Positions 1 to 6,843 of a stretch of 64,000 nucleotides of DNA are shown piece after piece. The first letter of the stretch is position 1. Each line of letters opens with the position of its first letter. The stretch comes from Arthrobacter crystallopoietes (lineage in GTDB: Bacteria > Actinomycetota > Actinomycetes > Actinomycetales > Micrococcaceae). The notes beneath the pieces were generated by a model. That model saw only the letters and a program-made list of their open reading frames with translations, had not been told where the DNA came from and ran no database searches. The position numbers were made by a program, and so were the translations under genes. The stretch covers positions 186,001 through 250,000 of the forward strand of contig NZ_CP072014.1 of NCBI RefSeq assembly GCF_017603825.1. The letters run 5' to 3'.

Positions 1-43
1 CTCCGATCGGCTCAGCTTGTCGAGAGCCCGCGCATCCCACCAT

Positions 44-997
44 TTATGGAAGTGCGCGTCCCCGGGCAGCCACCCACAGGGAATACCACTCGTCCCGCGT
101 CATGGCTGCAGCGACCGGTTCGGCTTGAGCGCAGGCCCTGATCCGCTTCGGGTTGCTGGTACCGACCACCGGTCTGATGCGGGCAGGATGCCGCATCAGC
201 CAGCCCAGCACCACGGCCTCGGGTGAACAGTCCTTGTCCTCCGCGAGTTCGGTGACCAAGGCTGCGGTTGCCGCGTCCGGGCCGGTTTCCGCCGTCCCGG
301 CCGCCCCGCTGTAGCGGCCTTGCGCCAGCGCGCCCCAGGCTTGCAGTTCCACGTCGTTCGCTTGGCAATACTCAAGGGTGCCGTGCGGGAATCCGATCTC
401 GGTGGCTTCGGAGTGATTGACAAGTACGCCGGACTCGAGCCACCCGCTGCGGTGAAGGCTCATCTCCAACTGGTTGGCCGCAAGTGGGTGCGGCAGGGCC
501 GACTGGAGCCAGCGCATCTGGCCTGCGGACATATTGGAAACGCCCAACCGCAGCACCTTGCCATCGTCCTTGAGCTGCTGGAAGGCGGAGGCGATTTCCT
601 CCGGATGCGCGAGCGGGTCAGGACGATGGATCAGCAGTACATCGATCCGGTCCGTGCCCAGCCGCTCCAGGCTCTCCTCCACCCGGGCGATGACCGTTTC
701 CCGGGAGGAGTCATACTGCCCGATGCGGCCGGTGGCCGGGAGTCGTATACCGCATTTGGTCTGCAGTTGGATCCCCTCGCGCAGCTCCGGTCTGTCGGTG
801 AGGACACGGCCGAAGGCTTCTTCAGCCTTGCCATGGGCGTAGATGTCGGCATGGTCAAAGACCGTGATGCCAGCTTCCAATGCCGCATCAACGGCCGTGT
901 TGGCCGCCGCTATATCGCCGGCTTCCAACGGTCCGGAACCCCAGCCGCCGCCCAAACCCATGCAGCCGAAAATCAGGCGGGAACCGGCGTCGTTCAT
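44..997 (-). CDS. Aldo/keto reductase
   Basis: NAD(P)H-dependent aldo/keto reductase of about 317 residues, expected to be cytosolic and to reduce an aldehyde or ketone; the substrate is not predictable. The AKR barrel tetrad is visible: Asp and Tyr in FDHADIYAHGKAE, Lys in QTKCGI and His in LLIHRPD, with RLGVSNMS further on. It resembles the YdhF group. The reading frame is open further upstream to 1054, but the ATG at 997 is preceded by AGGAA at good spacing and begins MNDAGSRLIFGCMGLGG, a normal AKR start. It faces away from the small gene at 1153. Family assignment is firm. Confidence 0.9.
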   Translation of the reverse strand: MNDAGSRLIFGCMGLGGGWGSGPLEAGDIAAANTAVDAALEAGITVFDHADIYAHGKAEEAFGRVLTDRPELREGIQLQTKCGIRLPATGRIGQYDSSRETVIARVEESLERLGTDRIDVLLIHRPDPLAHPEEIASAFQQLKDDGKVLRLGVSNMSAGQMRWLQSALPHPLAANQLEMSLHRSGWLESGVLVNHSEATEIGFPHGTLEYCQANDVELQAWGALAQGRYSGAAGTAETGPDAATAALVTELAEDKDCSPEAVVLGWLMRHPARIRPVVGTSNPKRIRACAQAEPVAAAMTRDEWYSLWVAARGRALP

Positions 998-1152
998 TGG
1001 AATTCCTTCCCTCGGCGAGGCAATACGGCGTGCGACGGCGGGCTGCCGCGACACTCCTGTGCCGGAACGCCCCTAGCGGGGTGTGCGGTAAACCGGCAAT
1101 AGTAGAAGCGGGAGCGCTGCTGCGAAGTCTTCCACGAACAGAGGAGCGAACG

Positions 1153-1380
1153 ATGGAAATTGCCAAAGACGACGCCGGCGATATGGTTATCGGCGATGTG
1201 AGCAGACTCGGCGGCCGGGCGCTGACTGTCGGGATCACCGGCATCTCCGGCGACGAAGTGCTGAGCATCGGCTGGGTTGAGACCGGTGACAGTCTCAAGC
1301 TCAATCTGGAAGACGCTGTCACCCTACGCGATGAGATCGACCGGATCATCAAGGACCGGCACACCGGCGAAGAGATCTAG
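1153..1380 (+). CDS. Small hypothetical protein (75 aa)
   Basis: Unrecognised 75-residue acidic protein. The ATG at 1153 follows GAGGAGCGA, a good ribosome binding site. The first half is predicted beta-rich and the C-terminal end is a charged helix (residues about 50-75, LRDEIDRIIKDRHTGEEI). No signal peptide or membrane segment. Its stop codon overlaps the stop of the convergent zinc-ribbon gene inside a single CTAG, so the two genes meet tail to tail with no spacer. Function unknown. Confidence 0.65.
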   Translation: MEIAKDDAGDMVIGDVSRLGGRALTVGITGISGDEVLSIGWVETGDSLKLNLEDAVTLRDEIDRIIKDRHTGEEI

Positions 1381-1568
1381 CCCTGGACTGCGGGCGGCGC
1401 CACGATCACCCTGTGCTGCCCTTCACACAGGTAGACGCCCAGAGTCCCCTCGGGGACCGGGCCTTCCGCCGGCCACTGGCTCTCGTCGAGCCCGCGCAGT
1501 TCCGCGCCGCAGAAAGGACAGCTCCGCGGCCCGTTCTCTGAAACACTTTCCCGCTGTTCGTCTGCCAC
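1377..1568 (-). CDS. Small zinc-ribbon-like hypothetical protein
   Basis: Short protein of about 63 residues with a CPFCGAEL knuckle near the N-terminus and a Cys-x3-His (CEGQH) about 30 residues later, which suggests a small metal-binding ribbon. The frame opens with a TTG at 1607, but a GTG at 1568 sits 8 bases after GGAGG and is the better start. It lies 87 bases downstream of the ferredoxin gene on the same strand and may be the last gene of the P450 operon. No function can be assigned. Confidence 0.55.
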   Translation of the reverse strand: MADEQRESVSENGPRSCPFCGAELRGLDESQWPAEGPVPEGTLGVYLCEGQHRVIVAPPAVQG

Positions 1569-1655
1569 AGTCACGTCCCTCCGAGTGCCGCCGAACCGTT
1601 TCTTCAACCTACGTCGTTTTCCCTCCCAGCGGAACCTCTCGCACCGGCCCTGAGC

Positions 1656-1970
1656 TCAGACCTGTGTTTCGGGAAGGCGGACGGTGATGTCCTCCGAAAC
1701 ATGCAGCTGGCAGGAAAGCCGGCTGTTGGCGCAGCGCTCGGAGGCGGTGCAGTCCAGCATCTCGTCCTCCACGTCGCTGACGGCGGGCAGCCCTTCCGCA
1801 GCCTCTGTTTCGACGTAGACATGGCAGGTGGCGCACATGGCGTTGCCGCCGCATTCGGCGACGATGCCCGGCACTCCGTGGGAAACCGCGGTGCGCATCA
1901 CGCTGGTGCCCGGCTCCGCATCCAGTACTGTCTCCAGTCCATCGGGCAAAATGTAGGTAATCTTCGGCAC
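1656..1970 (-). CDS. 2Fe-2S ferredoxin, P450 electron donor
   Basis: Adrenodoxin/putidaredoxin-type 2Fe-2S ferredoxin of 104 residues. Cluster ligands are visible as CGGNAMCATC (C-x5-C-x2-C) plus a fourth Cys in RLSCQL about 35 residues later. It starts at a GTG preceded by AAGGAG, 25 bases after the stop of the cytochrome P450 gene. Ferredoxins of this type pass electrons from an NAD(P)H-dependent reductase to a class I bacterial P450, and the position makes the neighbour the obvious partner. No ferredoxin reductase gene is in the window, so that component must be elsewhere. Confidence 0.93.
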   Translation of the reverse strand: MPKITYILPDGLETVLDAEPGTSVMRTAVSHGVPGIVAECGGNAMCATCHVYVETEAAEGLPAVSDVEDEMLDCTASERCANSRLSCQLHVSEDITVRLPETQV

Positions 1971-1994
1971 GGTGTCGCTCCTTGTCCTAGGTTT

Positions 1995-3203
1995 TCAGGC
2001 CGCCGTCAGGCGCAGCGGCAGGCTGTCCAGCCCGCGCAGGGTGTTGTTCAACTGCTGGACGGGTTCACCGGCGAGCTCAAGCTTTCCAACGTTGCGGGCA
2101 AGGGCCGTCAGGAAGCACTCGCCTTCCAACCGGGCCAGCATCTGGCCCAGGCAGGCGTGAACGCCGAATCCGAAGCCCACGTGCCCGGCTGCCTTGCGCC
2201 GGATGTCGAAGCTTGCCGGGTTCTCCCATTGGCGCGGATCGCGGTTTGCCGCCGCGAGGAACATCAGGACCTTGGATCCCTCCGGAATTCTGATGCCGGC
2301 GAGCTCGGCATCCTTGTTGGTGGTGCGGAAGAAGGTCTGGACCGGCGACGAGTAGCGGACCGTTTCTTCAAAGGCCGCACGGGCCAGGGACGGGTCCTCG
2401 CGCAGGTAGCCGAACTGCTCCGGGTTTTCGGCCAGGCACTGCAGGGCGTTGCCGATCCCGTGGACGGTGGTGTCTACGCCGGCGGAGAGGAAGGAGCGCA
2501 GCAACTTGGCTTGGTCCACTTCGTCGTAACCCGCTTCGGCAGCCGCCGCGTGGATTTTCGCTCCGAGCCCGTCCGGTGCGGGCGCACCCGGCTGGCACTG
2601 TTCCATAATCCAGGCCTGGGCCTTGGCGCCTCGTTCCATGGCGCGCTCGAAGTGGCTGTTCCGAGGACCGAAGGTATTGAAGACCATCGAGCCGTAGGGC
2701 AGCAAGTTCTCGCGACCGTCCTTGGGCAACCCGATGAAGTCCGGAAAAACCTCCAGCGGGAAGGCCTCGGCGAGGTCGGCCACACCGTCAACCGTGCCCT
2801 TCCCCGCAGCGACTCGTGCTACCAGTTCGTCGGCGCGTTCCTGGAACCCTTCCTTGAGCCCGCGCAGCACTTTCGGCGTCATGATGTGGGAGACCACGTG
2901 ACGGGCTTTGGTGTGGTGGGGCGGATCGGCCTCGAGCAACAGGCTGGGCGGACGCCACGGCTTCTCCTTGGCGAAGTCCGAGATACCCACGCCCCGGGAG
3001 GACACGTAGGTCTCATGGTCGGCCAGGACCTGGGAAACTTCGTCGTGCCGGGCGACTCCATAGAGCTGATAGCGCTCCAGCCAGAACACCGGTCCAGCCT
3101 CACGCATCTGCTCGTGGGCCTCATAAGGATCGTTCAGGAACTCGTCGCTAAATGGGTCCAGCTCCAGGACCGTTACTTCCTGCGCTGTGGATTGGATAGT
3201 CAA
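1995..3203 (-). CDS. Cytochrome P450, CYP199-like
   Basis: Soluble bacterial cytochrome P450 of 402 residues. Visible are the I-helix SAGVDTT, the ExxR motif in EETVRYSSP and the haem-binding loop FGFGVHACLGQ with the cysteine ligand. The segments SSRGVGISDF, KEKPWRPPSLLLEADPP and LLRSFLSAGVDTT, and the NNTLRGLDSLPL end, match my memory of Rhodopseudomonas CYP199A enzymes, which oxidise para-substituted benzoates such as 4-methoxybenzoate (O-demethylation). That substrate is inference. The start is a TTG behind AGGGAAG, and this ribosome site contains the stop of the upstream binding-protein gene, so translation is probably coupled. Ferredoxin follows directly. Confidence 0.92.
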   Translation of the reverse strand: MTIQSTAQEVTVLELDPFSDEFLNDPYEAHEQMREAGPVFWLERYQLYGVARHDEVSQVLADHETYVSSRGVGISDFAKEKPWRPPSLLLEADPPHHTKARHVVSHIMTPKVLRGLKEGFQERADELVARVAAGKGTVDGVADLAEAFPLEVFPDFIGLPKDGRENLLPYGSMVFNTFGPRNSHFERAMERGAKAQAWIMEQCQPGAPAPDGLGAKIHAAAAEAGYDEVDQAKLLRSFLSAGVDTTVHGIGNALQCLAENPEQFGYLREDPSLARAAFEETVRYSSPVQTFFRTTNKDAELAGIRIPEGSKVLMFLAAANRDPRQWENPASFDIRRKAAGHVGFGFGVHACLGQMLARLEGECFLTALARNVGKLELAGEPVQQLNNTLRGLDSLPLRLTAA

Positions 3204-3212
3204 GGTTCTTCC

Positions 3213-4175
3213 CTACTCCGCGACGAGGGACGCGATGTCCAGTTCGCTGTCTATGATCTTGTACTCAAACATCAGGTCTGCTGTTTTCTGCAGCTGCTGG
3301 GTATCCAATTCGCCCTGGAACCGGGGCATCTCGATGGCTTCGACGACGTCGGCCGTCACCTTGGTGAACGTCGGCACCAGCTCGCCCAGCCGCTCGCGGT
3401 TGCCCTGCAGGTCCTCAGCAGAGGCGGAGATAGATTCCTGGAACGCAGCGATTGCCTCGGGATTCTCCTGCGCAAACTTTTCGGTGGTGATCCAGCCACC
3501 CACCGGCATGTCCGCGACGGGGCCGGTGAACAGATCGCCAATCTTGACCAAGCCTGCTGCCGTGGCGCTGGCCTGGAACGGTTCCACCTGCCAGATGGCG
3601 TCTACGGCGCCACGCTCGAGGGCCGCCTGCATGTCCGGATACGGCATCTCCACGAGCTTCACATCGGAGGTCTGCATACCGGCTTCTTCAAGTAGCGAGT
3701 TGATGGCGACAGTGCCGATATTCTGCAGGTTATTAACCGCGAAGGTCTTCCCCTTCAGATCCGCCACCGTTCCGATACCTGAGTCCTTCGCAACGAAGAT
3801 GCCGTGGTCGGCTTTGCCCACGTCGTTACCGGCGACAAGTCGGATAGGCAGGCCCTGTTCGACGGCCAGCAGCGCCGACGTGTAGTTCGTATAGGTCAGA
3901 TCCACGCTGCCGGAGACCAGGGCCGGAATGGCAGCCGCCCCACCCTGCGTGGGAACGAGTTCAACATCGAGCCCGTTGTCGGCGAAGATTCCGGATTCAT
4001 CCGCGTTGACCGCGGTGGACGTGTGCACAAGCGGAAAATAACCTAGCTGAAGTTGCTCGGCAGACTCATCTCCCGAGCCGGCGGAAGCACCGCCGCCGCA
4101 CGCGCTCAAGGCGAGCGCCGCCGTCGTCAATACGGCGCCGACCGTTGTCATTTTGATGCTTCTTCGTTGAACCAT
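3213..4175 (-). CDS. ABC transporter substrate-binding lipoprotein (NitT/TauT type)
   Basis: Periplasmic-type solute-binding protein of about 320 residues with a lipoprotein signal: basic N-terminus (VQRRSIKMTT), hydrophobic stretch and LSACGGG lipobox near residue 25. The rest looks like the SsuA/TauA/NMT1 fold (QLGYFPLVHTSTAVNADE, then two domains with VAGNDVG and LKGKTFAVNNL). The ATG at 4175 follows GAGGGAG and is preferred over the upstream ATG at 4193. It is first in the operon with the P450 and ferredoxin. No permease or ATPase lies next to it; the only complete importer in the window is 26 kb away and has its own binding protein. Ligand probably an aromatic acid, by context only. Confidence 0.87.
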   Translation of the reverse strand: MVQRRSIKMTTVGAVLTTAALALSACGGGASAGSGDESAEQLQLGYFPLVHTSTAVNADESGIFADNGLDVELVPTQGGAAAIPALVSGSVDLTYTNYTSALLAVEQGLPIRLVAGNDVGKADHGIFVAKDSGIGTVADLKGKTFAVNNLQNIGTVAINSLLEEAGMQTSDVKLVEMPYPDMQAALERGAVDAIWQVEPFQASATAAGLVKIGDLFTGPVADMPVGGWITTEKFAQENPEAIAAFQESISASAEDLQGNRERLGELVPTFTKVTADVVEAIEMPRFQGELDTQQLQKTADLMFEYKIIDSELDIASLVAE

Positions 4176-4224
4176 CGCACTCCCTCTCGTCACTGGGCAA
4201 AATCAGCCCGCGTTCCCCAAGCCC

Positions 4225-4280
4225 GGTTCGCTACGTTGCGACCGGCAGTAAAAGGACTATGACCCATGACACAATGGTCC
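4225..4280. promoter_or_regulatory. Divergent promoter/operator region with inverted repeats
   Basis: Between the binding-protein gene (start 4175, minus) and the IclR gene lies an imperfect inverted repeat CCGGTTCGC...GCGACCGG at about 4224-4246 and a second pair GGACTAT (4254-4260) / ATGGTCC (4274-4280). Such repeats in a shared intergenic region are where an IclR-type regulator would be expected to bind. No protein-binding evidence exists. Confidence 0.35.
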
Positions 4281-4343
4281 GAACAGCCTGCTTTCATTTG
4301 AAAGGAAAAAGTTCTGGCCAGATCATCCGGCGGCCGATCGGCG

Positions 4344-5186
4344 TTGAGCCGCATCATGCAGGTCTTTACAGCGTTCGACGTCGATGCGGTCTTTCTGAAC
4401 ATCTCGCAGCTGTCGGCGCGCAGCGGCTTGCCGCTGGCCACAACACACCGGATCGTTGCCGAGATGGAGGACTTCGGCCTGCTGGAGCGGCAACCCGACA
4501 AGACCTACCGGCTGGGGGTAAGGCTTTGGGAGATCGCTTGCCGAACCCCAGGTGCGCTCGGTCTGCGCGAGATCGCGATGCCGCACCTTCAGTCCGTCCA
4601 ATCCAGAGTCCGCCAACACACCCAGTTGGGCATATTGGAGGGTCAGGAGGTGCTGTTCCTCGAACGCCTCTCCGCACGCGATGCGGTGGTCAACGTGACA
4701 TTGGTGGGCGGCCGGCTGCCGCTGCACGCCTCCAGCAGCGGGCTCGTCCTGCTGGCCCATGCCGATGAAGAGTTCCAGGACGAAGTGTTCTCTGGCGAGC
4801 TGTTCCGCTACACGGAGCAAACCGTCCGGTCGCCGGTCGCCCTGCGCCAGCTCCTGCAGAAGATCCGCCATGATGGCTTTGCCATTGGCAACGGTTTCAT
4901 CCATCCTGATGCCCGGGGCATCGCGGTACCGGTGCGCGGGGTTAACGACACGATTGTGGCAGGCCTCAGCGTGGTAGTGCCGAACGACGATGCGCCGACG
5001 GTGCCCCTGGTGCGCCTGATCCAAGGGGCTTCAGCCGCCATCACCCAGGATCTGCTGGCGGCCTACACTCCCGCGAATGATCCGCAGTCCGCCCCGGGAG
5101 GACGCTTCCGCCAACTCGTGAATTCGTCGGCAGACTCCATGGAGTACCTGCCGACGGCACCGCGGCCAACGCGCGCTGGCAGGTAA
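4344..5186 (+). CDS. IclR family transcriptional regulator
   Basis: IclR-type regulator of about 280 residues: N-terminal winged helix (LSRIMQVFTAF, SARSGLPLATTHRIVAEME) and a C-terminal effector-binding GAF-like domain (LGILEGQEVLFLERLSARDAV, HASSSGLVLLAHA, FAIGNGFIHPDARGIAVPVRG). It is transcribed away from the P450 cluster and is its likely local regulator. The start is uncertain: TTG at 4344 has no clear ribosome site, the ATG at 4356 would clip the first helix, and the open frame continues upstream to a TGA at 4299 with a possible CTG at 4314 behind AAAGGAA. Product family is firm; the N-terminus is not. Confidence 0.88.
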   Translation: MSRIMQVFTAFDVDAVFLNISQLSARSGLPLATTHRIVAEMEDFGLLERQPDKTYRLGVRLWEIACRTPGALGLREIAMPHLQSVQSRVRQHTQLGILEGQEVLFLERLSARDAVVNVTLVGGRLPLHASSSGLVLLAHADEEFQDEVFSGELFRYTEQTVRSPVALRQLLQKIRHDGFAIGNGFIHPDARGIAVPVRGVNDTIVAGLSVVVPNDDAPTVPLVRLIQGASAAITQDLLAAYTPANDPQSAPGGRFRQLVNSSADSMEYLPTAPRPTRAGR

Positions 5187-5245
5187 GGCCGTTCGGCTCC
5201 GTCCGCACTCCGACGGCAGGCCGGAAGCCTGCCCATCTCACAGGA

Positions 5246-5277
5246 CGACGCCGGCACTTTCGTAAGTGCCGGCGTCG
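5246..5277 (+). terminator. Hairpin terminator after IclR gene
   Basis: A perfect 14-bp stem (5246-5259 with 5264-5277) closed by a TCGT tetraloop, 59 bases after the IclR stop. No clear T-run follows, but GC-rich stems without U-tracts are common in high-GC actinobacteria. Confidence 0.7.
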
Positions 5278-5431
5278 AACTTCGTAGGTGGTTGGGTAAG
5301 GATGTCGCTGTCAGGCGAGGACCGCCACTTTCGATTCCTTCCGGCCGTCAGCACCTGGGAAAAGCCTCCTTGCTCCACGTACGGCGGCTGAGCGGCCAGC
5401 CGATTAGCCGGCAATCCAGCTAGGCTGGAAG

Positions 5432-6019
5432 GTGTCCCGGAATCCTGTACGCATCCACCGGATCGCACGCGTCATCACCGAGATTTTCGCGCCTGCTGTC
5501 CTGGTGACGCTGGTGCTGGCGACGTCGCCGTTCACTCTGCCGGAGGTGACCGCGGCGCAGGCCGCCGTGGCCGCGTTTTTTGTCACGCTCCTGCCCTTCA
5601 GCGTTGTGGTCTTGTTGACCCGGCGCGGAAAACTCAGCGACATCCACATTGGAACACGGACCCAGCGCACTCCCATCCTGGCAGGGACCGCCGTCTCGAT
5701 CGGGGTTGGCCTCTGGCTGCTCACCCTGATGCATGCACCGCCGGCATTGCATTCGCTCATCTACGCCGTGCTGCTGGGTCTGGTTGCTTCCCTACTGATA
5801 AATCTGGCCTGGAAGGTATCCGTGCACGCCGCGGTTGCTGCGATACTGGGAGCTATGCTGGCCTCGGCCACCCTGCCCTTGGGACTCCTCTGGGCAGCGA
5901 TTCCCCTGGCGGTTGGATGGTCCCGAGTTCAATTGCTGGCCCACACTTGGCCGCAGGTGGTTGTGGGCTGGGTGCTCGGTCTATGCATCTTCGCCACGTA
6001 CATCGCTTTCCTGCGGTGA
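5432..6019 (+). CDS. PAP2-like integral membrane protein
   Basis: Membrane protein of 195 residues with about six hydrophobic segments. The C-terminal third carries WKVSVHAAVAA and, 30 residues on, WSRVQLLAHTWPQVVVGW, which correspond to the second and third motifs of PAP2-type phosphatases (the SGH and SRxxxxxH regions). The first motif (KxxxxxxRP) is not visible and the usual final Asp of motif three is Gln here, so phosphatase activity is doubtful. The start is a GTG; TAGGCT at 5421-5426 lies 5 bases before it and could be a -10 box for a leaderless message. Monocistronic. Confidence 0.72.
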   Translation: MSRNPVRIHRIARVITEIFAPAVLVTLVLATSPFTLPEVTAAQAAVAAFFVTLLPFSVVVLLTRRGKLSDIHIGTRTQRTPILAGTAVSIGVGLWLLTLMHAPPALHSLIYAVLLGLVASLLINLAWKVSVHAAVAAILGAMLASATLPLGLLWAAIPLAVGWSRVQLLAHTWPQVVVGWVLGLCIFATYIAFLR

Positions 6020-6086
6020 CCGTGCCGGTACCGTACGGTGGAACGGTGATTCGCGATGAGTTTCCGGCCGGCAGCAGGGCAGCCTG

Positions 6087-6794
6087 ATGGTGAAGGCCAT
6101 GGACAATGACAGCACTGATGAACAGGCGCAGTTTCGCTCCGGCGTCGCTTCGACAGCGCTGGGGCTTTTTGTCAGCCAAGGCTATGAGGCCACCAGCGTC
6201 GATGAGATTGCGCAGGCGGCGGGCATCTCGCGCAGCAAGTTCTTCCGGCAATTCCGTTCCAAGGAAGACGTCATCTTCGCTGACCACGAGACCTTGCTGG
6301 AGCAGGCGGAGGTGCTGCTGGCGCAGGAGCATACCGACCCGTGGGAAGCGGTCTGCCAGGCCGCTGCGATCGTTTTCGAGCATTTTGCGAAGCAGGTCGA
6401 AACGTCCCGGCAGCGCTATCAGGTGGTCAACGCTGTGCCGGCCTTGCGTGATCGCGAACTTGTCACGGTCTTCCGCTATGAACGCCTGTTCGGCCAACAC
6501 CTTCGCGACTCCGTCCCGGGTCTGCCTCCGCTGGATGCCGTACGTTTTGCGGCAACGGTAATCAGCACGCACAACTATCTGCTCCGTGAACTGATGCGCA
6601 ACGAAAGAGAACTTGACGTTGGGGAACTGCAAGCTGCGCTCGATGATGTGCGCCGCCTGTACGGCGTGCTCGCGCCTGCCGACGCAAGGCCCCCTGCCGA
6701 GGAGGAAGTGGTAGTGGCAGTGTTTCCCAAGTCCCTGCCACCGGCGGAACTCGCGCGTCGGCTGCAGCAGAAACTGCAGGGAAGCAACTCCTGA
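6087..6794 (+). CDS. TetR family transcriptional regulator of beta-oxidation operon
   Basis: TetR-type repressor of about 235 residues. The N-terminal helix-turn-helix is clear (ALGLFVSQGYEATSVDEIAQAAGISRSKFFRQFRSKEDVIFADHE recognised in pieces), and the remaining 180 residues are the ligand-binding helical domain. An ATG four codons on (6099) is an alternative start. The gene ends inside a 13-bp palindrome that forms part of the promoter of the following fatty-acid operon, so it probably represses that operon and responds to an acyl-CoA. The effector is inference. Confidence 0.9.
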   Translation: MVKAMDNDSTDEQAQFRSGVASTALGLFVSQGYEATSVDEIAQAAGISRSKFFRQFRSKEDVIFADHETLLEQAEVLLAQEHTDPWEAVCQAAAIVFEHFAKQVETSRQRYQVVNAVPALRDRELVTVFRYERLFGQHLRDSVPGLPPLDAVRFAATVISTHNYLLRELMRNERELDVGELQAALDDVRRLYGVLAPADARPPAEEEVVVAVFPKSLPPAELARRLQQKLQGSNS

Positions 6795-6827
6795 AACTGA
6801 GTTTCTATTGACCTGACACCGAGTTTC
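6793..6827. promoter_or_regulatory. Tandem operator for the adjacent TetR regulator
   Basis: Site 1 is the palindrome GAAACTGAGTTTC (6793-6805, perfect arms around a central G, starting in the TetR stop codon). Site 2 is GACACCGAGTTTC (6815-6827), with the right arm identical and the left arm 4 of 6 matching. Centres are 22 bp apart, about two helical turns, and the sites bracket the -35 box TTGACC (6808-6813). This layout suits cooperative binding of two TetR dimers that occlude RNA polymerase. Confidence 0.65.
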
Positions 6828-6843
6828 ATCGCATACTTCTACG
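6808..6843 (+). promoter_or_regulatory. Promoter of beta-oxidation operon, probably leaderless
   Basis: TTGACC (6808-6813) and CATACT (6832-6837) are separated by 18 bp. Transcription would begin near 6844, which is the first base of the GTG start codon, and there is no ribosome binding site between. The message is therefore predicted to be leaderless. Confidence 0.6.

Noticed and set aside
1701-3695. 664-residue open frame on the plus strand
   Set aside because: It is antisense to the ferredoxin, P450 and binding-protein genes, which have full motifs; the plus-strand product has no recognisable domain and is a GC-bias shadow.
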